Source of the DNA: Paradesertivirga superstes
GTDB lineage: Bacteria > Bacteroidota > Bacteroidia > Sphingobacteriales > Sphingobacteriaceae
Reading direction: 5' to 3'
Assembly (NCBI RefSeq): GCF_037622515.1
Contig: NZ_JBBJCN010000005.1
Span: 186,001-250,000, forward strand
Length of the DNA stretch: 64,000 bases
Position numbers and translations under genes: made by a program. Positions 44,861-53,470 of the stretch are shown here, in pieces; position 1 is the first letter of the stretch, and each line of letters starts with the position of its first letter. Below the pieces are notes generated by a model. That model saw only the letters and a list, made by a program, of their open reading frames with translations. It did no database searches and had not been told where the DNA came from.

Positions 44861-45070
44861 TTAGATCGGGTCAGCTTTGAAACCCAGCTTTTCAACAATC
44901 TTTTTAATGTCTGTCTCCTCCATGTTTTCGGTTTCAACAGTCAGTGTTTTCTGCGGATCATTAATATCAACATTCCAGTTTTTGATACCGGCATTTGCAT
45001 TTAAATGAGGAGTAAGCCTGGCTACACATCCTCCACAGTTTATTGTTGTTTTGAATTGATACTTTTTCAT
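44861..45070 (-). CDS. Heavy-metal-associated (HMA) domain protein, metallochaperone
   Basis: A 69-residue HMA domain with the metal-binding motif CGGC near residues 12-15 (TTINCGGCVARL). It is a likely copper chaperone by context, since copA lies two genes upstream. ATG 45070 is chosen because the conserved MKKYQFKTTI begins there; it sits 1 base past the CDF stop. The spacing residues CGGC rather than GMTCxxC are typical of Bacteroidota chaperones of this kind. Confidence 0.85.
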   Translation of the reverse strand: MKKYQFKTTINCGGCVARLTPHLNANAGIKNWNVDINDPQKTLTVETENMEETDIKKIVEKLGFKADPI

Positions 45071-45071
45071 T

Positions 45072-45986
45072 TTAACAGCTTTTATTGTCACAGTTTATTT
45101 TTTCTGATTCGAGTTCAAACGTGCTGTGATGAACGTTTTGATGCTCAAGAGAATGGCGCAAACTCTTAATTACCATCATTTTTTGATCGAACGTAAGAGA
45201 GTCATTAATTCTGATATGAGCGGTAAGCGCATTTTCGGTAGTACTCAGTGGCCAGATGTGTATGTGATGTACATCTGTTATATTTTCATTTGACAGGATG
45301 AACTGTTTAATATCATCCACAATTATTCCATGGGGTACAGCGTCCACCGAAAGCTTGAAACTTTCTATTAATAATTTCAAGGTGCTGACAAGAATTATCA
45401 AAGCAATAACCAATCCCATAAAAGAATCTATCCAGTTCCAACCGGTAAAGGATATAATTATTCCGGCGGCAACAACACCAAGGGAAACTAAAGCGTCGGC
45501 AACCAGATGAAGATATGCACTTTTTACATTCAGGTCGCTGTCTTTATCTTTAAAAAAAAGGAATGCCGAGATTCCATTAACAACGATACCTGCTGCGGCT
45601 ATCCAGGCTACCACCATCCCTTGTACTTCTTGTGGCTGGTAAAATCTCCTTATTGATTCATACATCATAATACCTACGGCTAGAAGTAAAATAACAGCAT
45701 TGGCTAAAGCTGCCAGAACGGTTGTTTTCTTATATCCATAGGTGAAAAACTCAGTTGCTTTCCGCCTGGCTAAAGTAAATGCCAGTAGGGAGATGGCTAA
45801 ACTTCCCACATCGCTTAAATTGTGCCCCGCATCTGTAAGTAAGGCCATCGAATTAAACTTTAATCCGGCAATTGTTTCAGCAATTACAAAAAGAATGTTA
45901 AGTATAATCCCGATTTTAAAGGCCCTGCCGGCGAGTAATTTGGGGCTCACAGCATGGGTATGATGATGATGTTCGTGGGAATGCAT
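45072..45986 (-). CDS. Cation diffusion facilitator (CzcD/ZitB-like) metal exporter
   Basis: A 304-residue inner-membrane transporter with six helices. A histidine-rich N-terminus (MHSHEHHHHTH) and the metal-site residues in LLTDAGHNLSDV and LHLVADALVSLG match the HD-HD transport site of zinc/cadmium/cobalt CDF proteins. The C-terminal cytoplasmic domain has DVHHIHIWPLS and HSTFELESE. It exports divalent metal, most likely zinc. It starts 1 base after the copA stop. Confidence 0.93.
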   Translation of the reverse strand: MHSHEHHHHTHAVSPKLLAGRAFKIGIILNILFVIAETIAGLKFNSMALLTDAGHNLSDVGSLAISLLAFTLARRKATEFFTYGYKKTTVLAALANAVILLLAVGIMMYESIRRFYQPQEVQGMVVAWIAAAGIVVNGISAFLFFKDKDSDLNVKSAYLHLVADALVSLGVVAAGIIISFTGWNWIDSFMGLVIALIILVSTLKLLIESFKLSVDAVPHGIIVDDIKQFILSNENITDVHHIHIWPLSTTENALTAHIRINDSLTFDQKMMVIKSLRHSLEHQNVHHSTFELESEKINCDNKSC

Positions 45987-45987
45987 T

Positions 45988-48216
45988 TTATAGTTTTATG
46001 TATTTTAACCGCAGGCTGTTTGTTACCACGCTAATACTACTCAAAGCCATTGCTGCACCTGCAAGCATAGGGTTTAACAAAAAACCTGTAAATGGATACA
46101 ATATCCCTGCCGCTACAGGTATCCCAATGATATTGTAGATGAAAGCCCAGAACAGGTTTTGTTTAATCACCTTAACGGTTTGCCGTGAAAGTTTAATGGC
46201 TTTGGGTACCTGTAATAAATTAGAGGAAATCAAAGTCATTTTCGCTACATCCATGGCAATGTCTGTTCCTTTTCCCATTGCAATACTTACATCAGCCTGC
46301 GCCAGAGCCTGACTGTCATTTATACCGTCGCCAACCATGGCCACTTTTTTTCCCTGCTCCTGTAATTGCTTTACAAAATCGGCTTTGTCTCCGGGCAGTG
46401 TTTCCGCTTTATAGTTTATGATTCCAACCTGTCTGGCCACAGCCTGTGCAGTTGTTTCATTGTCGCCCGTCAGCATATACACCTCAATATTCATATCCTG
46501 TAAAGTTTTTACGGCCTCTGAGGACGAGTCCTTAATTTTATCTGCTATCGCGATAGCCGCAAGTGCATTTTCTTTGTCAGCGAGCCAGATAACGGTATAG
46601 GCCCGGTATAGCCATTCCTCTGATTTTTGCCTCAGTTCATTATCAATATGAATCGCATTCTGAGTCATGAGTTTAGGACTTCCAACAAAATATGCATCCC
46701 CTTTATACATCGCGAATACACCTTCGCCTGTTAAGCTTTCAAAAGAATCTAAAGATAATTTATTCAATGTTTCAGTTTGCAAGTGTTTCACCACCGCCTC
46801 TGCCAGGGGATGCTCTGATTTTGACTCGATGCTATAAATTAAATCAGAAAGTTCTTTCTGATTTGCACCCGCTTTCCATTCTACCGATATTACCTCCGGC
46901 TTTCCTTCAGTAATTGTACCGGTTTTATCAAGAATTATGGCGTCTATATTTTTTGCCTGTTCGAGGCTTTCCGCATCTTTAATCAAAATACCGTTTTCTG
47001 CCCCTTTACCAACGCCGACCATTATCGCAGTTGGAGTGGCAAGCCCTAAGGCACACGGGCAGGCAATTACCAATACTGTTACCATGGCTAACAAACCCTG
47101 CGTAAAGCCATCATCGCCACCCAGTATTAACCATGTAAATAAGCTGAATATTGATACAGCAATAACTATTGGAACAAAAATACCTGCAACTTGATCCACC
47201 AATTTCTGTACGGGAGCTTTACTTCCCTGCGCGTCCTGAACAAGTTTAATAATCTGGGCAAGGAGGGTATCTTTTCCCACTTTTTCTGCAACGAACTTAA
47301 AGCTCCCCTTTTGGTTGATGGTACCTGCAAATACTCCGGCATCCCTTTCTTTGAGCACCGGGGTAGGCTCTCCTGTAATCATACTTTCATCGACGTATGA
47401 TTTACCTGATACTATTTTACCGTCAAGCGGTATTTTTTCTCCGGGTTTAACCAAAAGGGTATCGTTCACCTTAACCTGCTCAACCGGAATGATTTCTTCG
47501 GTTCCATTTGTAATACGGATCACCGTTTTTGGCTGAAGACCCATTAATTTTTTAATAGCTTCGGAAGTATTCGATTTTGCACTTTCTTCTAAAAGCTTTC
47601 CTAAAAGAATAAAAGCAATTACAACAGATGCCGCTTCAAAATATACGTGTGGTTCTAAGCCCCGATTGGTCCAAAACTCGGGATAAACGGTGTTAAATAC
47701 ACTAAACAGATAGGCAATTCCCGTGCTAAGGGCCACCAGGGTATCCATATTGGCCTTTTTATGTTTTGCCTGTTTATAGGCATTGACAAAGAACTGCTGA
47801 CCGAAAATTAGAACCACCGGGGTGGCAAGCGCCCATTGTATGTAATTTCCATAAGGCATATGCATGAAAAACATTCCCATTGCCACAATAGGGATTGAGG
47901 AGAGAATAGACAGCCATGTATTTCTCTCCAGCTCTTTAAATTTTTCTGTTTCTATAATTTCTACAGTGGCTTTCGCCGATTCTGCATCTTCAATAATTAA
48001 ATCGTATCCGACAGATTGTACGGCGGATTTTAAATCCTCTGGCTTCACTTCAGAAGGGAGATATTCTATTGATGCTGTATTATTTGCAAAATTGACAGCC
48101 GCATTAATAACTCCTCTTTGCGACTGCAAAATGGTTTCTGCGCTTATTGCACACGAGGTGCAGCTTAAGCCTGTAACCGGGAAGTTTTCTTTTACACTGG
48201 AACTCTGGGCTCTCAT
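45988..48216 (-). CDS. copA: Copper-translocating P-type ATPase
   Basis: A 742-residue P1B-type ATPase from ATG 48216 (MRAQSSSVKENF). The longer frame adds 33 residues that look like leader translation. An N-terminal HMA domain has SCTSC (LSCTSCAISAE), and eight membrane helices carry the ion-binding CPC in VIACPCALGLATP. The phosphorylation motif LDKTGTITEG, the TGE loop MITGEPTPV and the hinge GDGINDSQAL are all intact. The CPC motif indicates Cu(I). The next two genes, a CDF exporter and an HMA chaperone, follow without gaps. Confidence 0.95.
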   Translation of the reverse strand: MRAQSSSVKENFPVTGLSCTSCAISAETILQSQRGVINAAVNFANNTASIEYLPSEVKPEDLKSAVQSVGYDLIIEDAESAKATVEIIETEKFKELERNTWLSILSSIPIVAMGMFFMHMPYGNYIQWALATPVVLIFGQQFFVNAYKQAKHKKANMDTLVALSTGIAYLFSVFNTVYPEFWTNRGLEPHVYFEAASVVIAFILLGKLLEESAKSNTSEAIKKLMGLQPKTVIRITNGTEEIIPVEQVKVNDTLLVKPGEKIPLDGKIVSGKSYVDESMITGEPTPVLKERDAGVFAGTINQKGSFKFVAEKVGKDTLLAQIIKLVQDAQGSKAPVQKLVDQVAGIFVPIVIAVSIFSLFTWLILGGDDGFTQGLLAMVTVLVIACPCALGLATPTAIMVGVGKGAENGILIKDAESLEQAKNIDAIILDKTGTITEGKPEVISVEWKAGANQKELSDLIYSIESKSEHPLAEAVVKHLQTETLNKLSLDSFESLTGEGVFAMYKGDAYFVGSPKLMTQNAIHIDNELRQKSEEWLYRAYTVIWLADKENALAAIAIADKIKDSSSEAVKTLQDMNIEVYMLTGDNETTAQAVARQVGIINYKAETLPGDKADFVKQLQEQGKKVAMVGDGINDSQALAQADVSIAMGKGTDIAMDVAKMTLISSNLLQVPKAIKLSRQTVKVIKQNLFWAFIYNIIGIPVAAGILYPFTGFLLNPMLAGAAMALSSISVVTNSLRLKYIKL

Positions 48217-48373
48217 ATTCTTCTTTTTTGAATAATCAAATTTCGCTTTATTTATGAGGGCTTTTGTTACATAATCATGGAAAAGATTTATAAAATTTTT
48301 AGAGATATAGAACAAGAGTTCTCTTATCTCGTTTTCCGGAATACACCGATGTTAATGTTCAGTAGATTGAAAT

Positions 48374-49666
48374 TTATTCCTTCTTCTTTCCTAAGATCAG
48401 CCTGATTCCCTTATCGAAACTAAAATAGCTTGACATCCAGTTTAAAAGCACAATGAGTCTGTTTTTAAAGCTTATTATTGAAATCAGATGAATAAACATC
48501 CAGATCAGCCATGCCAGAAAACCCTGGGTTCTGAATTCTTTTTTAAAAATTTTTAAATCAGCAACTGCGTGATTCCGGCCTATTGTGGCCATTGAGCCCT
48601 GATCGTGATAGTTAAACGGGACAGGAGATTCGCCTTTAAACTTCTTTTTTAGGTTTTTAGCCAGAAGCTTTCCTTGCTGTAAAGCCGGTTGTGCAACCAT
48701 GGGATGTCCGTCGGGGTATTGCTCACTCAGCATACACGATACATCGCCAATTGCATAAATATTTTCATAGCCTTTTACCAGGTTATATTCATCTACAAGT
48801 ATTCTGTTTCCTTTAAAAATACTTTCCTCTTTTAATCCTTTTATTGGCGATCCAATTACGCCTGCCGTCCAGATTAAGGTCTGGGCTTTCAGCTCTTCCC
48901 CGGAATCGAGCAGTACCGTTTGCCCGTCATATGACTTTACCCGGCGGTTCAGCCAAACCTTTACCCCGTAATCCTGTAAAAACTCAAGTGATTTTTCAGA
49001 TGCTTCGGCCGACATACCTTTCAACAACTGGTCACCGCTTTGAATCAGGTTAATGTCCATTTGCTTAATGTTTAGCTCCTTGTAATCTTTTGGAAAAACA
49101 TGTTTGCGGAGCTCACTGATTGCACCTGCGAGTTCTACCCCGGTAGGGCCACCCCCCACAATCACAAAGTCCATCAAAAGGTTTAATTGATCCTCGTCCT
49201 GTGCCTGCAACGCATTTTCAAGATTGCAGAGTATGGTATTTCGAAGCATTACTGCGTCGCTTATGCTTTTTAAAGCTATTGCATTTTTATGCATGAGCTC
49301 ATTACCGAAAAAGTTCGTTTCCGCACCGGTAGCGATAACCAGATAGGTGTAAGTAATAACACCAATAGAGGTATTCAGGATATTCTGATCCGGTTCTACA
49401 GATAAAACTTCTGCCAGGCGAAAAAAGAAGTTGTTTTGCTTTTCGAAAAATTTTCTGAAAGGGTATGCGATAGAGGCCCCGTTTAGTCCTGATGTTGCAA
49501 CCTGATATAATAAAGGCTGAAAAGTGTGATAATTGTTTTTATCGATAAGTACTATCTCAACTTCCGCAGATGTTAAAGATTTCGCCAGTTCTAAACCTCC
49601 AAATCCACCACCAACTATTACTATTCTTGGTTTTTCTGTATTTGGAATGACTGATAATTTACCCAT
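48374..49666 (-). CDS. ndh: Type II NADH dehydrogenase-like FAD oxidoreductase
   Basis: A 430-residue flavoprotein with two Rossmann motifs (RIVIVGGGFGGLELAKSL at about 14-31 and DFVIVGGGPTGVELAGA near 165), the FAD-binding IYAIGDVS near 300, and a hydrophobic C-terminus (FLAWLIWMFIHLISIISF) that anchors it to the membrane. It likely passes electrons from NADH to quinone without pumping protons. The gene is separate from copA (157-base gap). Confidence 0.92.
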   Translation of the reverse strand: MGKLSVIPNTEKPRIVIVGGGFGGLELAKSLTSAEVEIVLIDKNNYHTFQPLLYQVATSGLNGASIAYPFRKFFEKQNNFFFRLAEVLSVEPDQNILNTSIGVITYTYLVIATGAETNFFGNELMHKNAIALKSISDAVMLRNTILCNLENALQAQDEDQLNLLMDFVIVGGGPTGVELAGAISELRKHVFPKDYKELNIKQMDINLIQSGDQLLKGMSAEASEKSLEFLQDYGVKVWLNRRVKSYDGQTVLLDSGEELKAQTLIWTAGVIGSPIKGLKEESIFKGNRILVDEYNLVKGYENIYAIGDVSCMLSEQYPDGHPMVAQPALQQGKLLAKNLKKKFKGESPVPFNYHDQGSMATIGRNHAVADLKIFKKEFRTQGFLAWLIWMFIHLISIISFKNRLIVLLNWMSSYFSFDKGIRLILGKKKE

Positions 49667-49834
49667 GCATTATGTTTTTCTTACAAACACTAAGAGCTAA
49701 TAATTGTTCCCCATATTGATTAAAGCTGACCTGTCGCTTTTGATTTATGCAAATAAACCTGCAATGGTTGTTGAAAGTAGCTTGTGAACCTTTAAGATAA
49801 TTAATTTAGAAATGTTAGAGCACTTAACTCTGTT

Positions 49835-52237
49835 ATGATTCAAAACCGGCCAGACTTATTTAATCAGATTTCCAGTCATCAGGCATTTCAGCAATTTCAT
49901 GATACAGGTGTTATAAATATTCTGGGTATAAATAAAGATGGTATAATAGTTTATGCCAATGCTGCAGAGCTTAAGTATACAGGATATACAGCGGAAGAAT
50001 ACATTGGCAAACCGCTATCCGATTTTTATACTGATGAACAGGTACTTCAAAAACTTTATGAAAGCATGAAGGCTTCAGAGGAATTGTATAACCTGGAATC
50101 GGTTATTAAATGCAAAAACGGGAATCTGAAATATGCTTTATTAAGTTCAAGGAACATTGAGGATGCTACCGGAATAAATTATGCCTATTTATTTATCAGA
50201 GATATCAGCCTTTATAAGAAAAATGAGCGCTTGTTATCTTACTTAAATACAGCAGCTGAGGTATTAGCCGGGGCAAGAAATACATCAGACGCCTTAAATA
50301 AAGTTTCAGATTTAATTGTTCCGAAGTTTGCGAATTGGTTTACAATAGATCTTTTGAAGGATGGTAAACTGGAACTGATCAAGCTGGCTCATGAAGACCC
50401 GAAGTTCATTAAAGTGGCATTAGAATATCGTGAAAAGTATCCGGTAGGTTTAAATGCTGATCAGGGTAGTGCATTCGTTTTAAAAACTGGCCAACCCTTT
50501 CATTTGCCTTTTATTACTCCTGAAATGCTCGAAACTTTTATACCAGATCCAGAGCAGTTAACGATTGTTAACCAGCTGGGTGTTCACTCGAGCATTACAG
50601 TTGCCATGTTTAATAAAGAGACAATTACAGGATTAGTAACCTTCATTTCTTCTTCTCCGGATAAAAATTACGATGAAGCGGATCTTCGTTTTGCCCAGAA
50701 CTTTGCCAATCATATCGGGCTGACCTTAGAGAACACCCGCCTGAATGCGGAAGCATTAGCAGAGATTGAGCGGAGAAGAAAAATAGAGGAAGAGCTTAAA
50801 AGAACTCAAATTCAGTTAAAATCTGCTCTCTCTTCCGGATTAATTGGTACATGGGTACGTGATTTGGAGAATGAAGTGATGTATGTTGATGAGAGTTTGT
50901 CGAAGATTTTTGATCTGGAATACTCATCGCATGGTATTGATCCAATGCTGTTTATAAACAGAATTCATCCGGATGACATTGCCGCTACGGAACTTAAGCG
51001 AAAAGAGTGTATAGACAAAGGCGGCATCTATGAAGCCGAATACCGTATAATCACTGGTGATGAAAGGATTAAATGGGTGTTTGCTAGAGGAAGTACAGAT
51101 TTTAACAGTGCCGGTAAGGCTGTGAAGTTTTCGGGCGTGGTAGGTGAAATAACGGAACGGAAGCTGGCCGAAGAAGCTTTAAAACAAAGCGAAAAACGAT
51201 TCAGACTGATGGCCGAAACTATGCCGCAGAAAATTTTTGTAACAGATGCCAAAGCGAATTTATTATATCTGAATCCGCAATGGGAAAAGTTTACCGGTTA
51301 TTCAATTGAAGAGATCAACAAGCTTACTCTCTCTCATTTTATCCATCCTGATGATTTGAAGGAAAACCTGAAAAGATGGAAAGATGCGGTCGAAAATAGC
51401 GATGAATTTCAATTTGAACACCGGTTCAAGGCCAAAGACGGTAAATATTACTGGCATTTAACCCGGGCGCTTGCACTTCAGGATTCCAGCCAAAATAATA
51501 TGTGGATCGGCTCAATAACTGATATTGATGAGCAAAAGAAAAATGAGCAAAAGAAGGATGAATTTATCAGCATCGCAAGTCACGAGTTAAAAACACCGAT
51601 TACCAGCTTAAATGGCTATTTGCAAATTTTATCCCGCCGTGCTGAAAGTGAAAAGCTATTTTCCGTTAGCGATTTAATTGTAAAAACTCAGCGGCAGGCC
51701 CATAAGTTATCTTCATTAATAAGCGATTTGCTGGATGTATCTAAAATGCAGGCGGGAAAGATGAATTACAATTTCGCCGAATTTAATTTTGCAGAAATCA
51801 TAGATGATGCAATTACTGATTCCCGGAATAATTATCCATCTCATACTATAAAATTAAATGGCAATCATGATGTTCTTGTGTTTGGCGATAAACACCGGCT
51901 GGAACAGGTTCTTTCAAATCTCTTATCAAATGCAGCGAAGTATTCACCCGATTCTGATGAGATACTGCTGATAATTAAAACCTCCGGAGAAATGCTTACT
52001 CTATCGGTTCAGGATTATGGTGTCGGTATTCCGGAGGAGAAAGCGCCCTATATTTTTAACAGATTTTTCAGAGTGGAAGATACATCGTTTAAATTTTCCG
52101 GTTTGGGAATAGGTCTGTTTATATCCCGGGAAATTATACAAAGGCATAAAGGAAAACTTTACTTTGATTCTAAAGTGGGAGAGGGATCAACGTTTACATT
52201 TACTATCCCAATTCATGGAGAAGAGGGGCCGAAGTAA
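49835..52237 (+). CDS. Multi-PAS/GAF sensor histidine kinase
   Basis: An 800-residue kinase with no membrane segment. Domains in order are PAS (about 20-130, INKDGIIVYANAAELKYTGY), GAF (about 145-300), PAS with PAC (about 325-445, GLIGTWVRDLENEV), PAS (450-570, AKANLLYLNPQWEKFTGY), dimerisation with the phospho-acceptor His in IASHELKTP, and ATPase (N-box NLLSNAAKYSPDS, G1 QDYGVGIP, G2 GLGIGLFIS). It is cytoplasmic and likely senses redox, light or a ligand. No cognate receiver is fused; the nearest same-strand regulator is the NarL-type gene at 52740. Confidence 0.93.
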   Translation: MIQNRPDLFNQISSHQAFQQFHDTGVINILGINKDGIIVYANAAELKYTGYTAEEYIGKPLSDFYTDEQVLQKLYESMKASEELYNLESVIKCKNGNLKYALLSSRNIEDATGINYAYLFIRDISLYKKNERLLSYLNTAAEVLAGARNTSDALNKVSDLIVPKFANWFTIDLLKDGKLELIKLAHEDPKFIKVALEYREKYPVGLNADQGSAFVLKTGQPFHLPFITPEMLETFIPDPEQLTIVNQLGVHSSITVAMFNKETITGLVTFISSSPDKNYDEADLRFAQNFANHIGLTLENTRLNAEALAEIERRRKIEEELKRTQIQLKSALSSGLIGTWVRDLENEVMYVDESLSKIFDLEYSSHGIDPMLFINRIHPDDIAATELKRKECIDKGGIYEAEYRIITGDERIKWVFARGSTDFNSAGKAVKFSGVVGEITERKLAEEALKQSEKRFRLMAETMPQKIFVTDAKANLLYLNPQWEKFTGYSIEEINKLTLSHFIHPDDLKENLKRWKDAVENSDEFQFEHRFKAKDGKYYWHLTRALALQDSSQNNMWIGSITDIDEQKKNEQKKDEFISIASHELKTPITSLNGYLQILSRRAESEKLFSVSDLIVKTQRQAHKLSSLISDLLDVSKMQAGKMNYNFAEFNFAEIIDDAITDSRNNYPSHTIKLNGNHDVLVFGDKHRLEQVLSNLLSNAAKYSPDSDEILLIIKTSGEMLTLSVQDYGVGIPEEKAPYIFNRFFRVEDTSFKFSGLGIGLFISREIIQRHKGKLYFDSKVGEGSTFTFTIPIHGEEGPK

Positions 52238-52333
52238 AAGCCATCAAATTAAAAGGTATTAAGAAAAGCCTGCTATAAAAAAACAGAAACTCTTCAAATT
52301 CTCGCCAAGGCTTCGTCTTTGGAAAATTACATG

Positions 52334-52528
52334 CTATGCAACATTTTCACCATAGAAATTATGAAGGTATGTTTTTAACTTTTCTGCGGAAGTAATTCCA
52401 GTTTCGATAATAAGATTTTTAAAAACCTCAGGGCGCAGGCCAAATTGTTTAGACCAGTATTCAACTTCGTAATATTCATCAATATTGATTCTGTCTATAT
52501 CCAGACTTCTAAATATATTGTCGTCCAT
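52334..52528 (-). CDS. Small DUF3606-like protein
   Basis: A 64-residue protein with the DUF3606-type pattern: DEYYEVEYWSKQFGLRPEVF, then a second helix ITSAEKLKTYL. These are small helical proteins of unknown function, often near stress or signalling genes. It is the only minus-strand gene in the signalling cluster. Confidence 0.75.
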   Translation of the reverse strand: MDDNIFRSLDIDRINIDEYYEVEYWSKQFGLRPEVFKNLIIETGITSAEKLKTYLHNFYGENVA

Positions 52529-52739
52529 ATGTTTAATTTATACTAATATAAACGTATATTAAGCAAGAAAAGTTTTATTGGTAAAACAGGTATCTGGAAA
52601 ACATAAAACGCCTGATTATAAACTCTGAGAACGTATCTTCTCCAAAATAAATTAGGGGTTTTCGGTATTTAAAACTGTATTTTTTTATAGATATTTGTTT
52701 GCATCCAGCTACCTGCTGAATAAATTAAAATAACCGACC

Positions 52740-53390
52740 GTGATAAAAGTATTATTAGCTGAAGATCATAATATTGTGCGAAACGGTATCCGCTCTTTAC
52801 TTGATAAGCAGGCCGATATAAATGTCATTGGAGAAGCAACTGATGGACTTGAAGTTTTACAATTACTGGAACAGGGTTTGAGGCCGGATTTAGTGCTTAC
52901 AGATATAAATATGCCCAACTTGAATGGCATGGCATTAATTGAAGAGCTTAAAAAAAAATCCCCGGATCTTAAAGTTCTGATCCTTTCCATGCTGGATCAT
53001 GAAAACTATGTCCTTCAGGCGGTTAAGATAGGGGCAGCAGGGTTTTTGTTAAAGAATGTTAGTGAGGAAGAAATGGTATTTGCTATAAGGCATGTTATGG
53101 CCGGAAGCATGTATGTGTGCTCTGAGTTAACTGCGAAGCTCATAGCAAAACTTAACAACCTCCCTCAGTCTGATAATAAAGAAATAAAAGTCGCTATAGA
53201 TTTATCGCGCCGGGAGATTGAGATTTTATTATTAATAGCAGAAGGTTTAACGAATAATGAAATAGCCGAAAAGCTTTTCACAAGCAGGCGCACAGTAGAA
53301 GGTCACCGCCAAAATCTTCTCGAGAAGACCGGAGCGAGAAACACTGCAACATTAATCCGATTTGCGGTTCGCAATGGAATTATTGATTAG
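52740..53390 (+). CDS. NarL/FixJ-type response regulator
   Basis: A 216-residue regulator with an N-terminal receiver (acidic pair LAEDHN, phospho-acceptor in LVLTDINMPN near 57, switch SML near 87, Lys in FLLKNVS near 109) and a C-terminal LuxR-type helix-turn-helix (LSRREIEILLLIAEGLTNNE at about 153-172, then RRTVEGHRQNLLEKTGA). It starts with GTG. By context it may answer to one of the kinases in this cluster, most likely the LuxR-pairing HisKA_3 kinase at 56419. Confidence 0.94.
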   Translation: MIKVLLAEDHNIVRNGIRSLLDKQADINVIGEATDGLEVLQLLEQGLRPDLVLTDINMPNLNGMALIEELKKKSPDLKVLILSMLDHENYVLQAVKIGAAGFLLKNVSEEEMVFAIRHVMAGSMYVCSELTAKLIAKLNNLPQSDNKEIKVAIDLSRREIEILLLIAEGLTNNEIAEKLFTSRRTVEGHRQNLLEKTGARNTATLIRFAVRNGIID

Positions 53391-53470
53391 TATTTAAAAG
53401 CACCGCGTTTTTCTATAGACTATATAAATCCATTATATAAGATCATAAATTTATCTCTAAACATTTTGCA

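Noticed and set aside
48217..48315. Longer copA start at 48315
   Set aside because: The added 33 residues lack HMA or membrane features; ATG 48216 lies a normal distance before the HMA domain.
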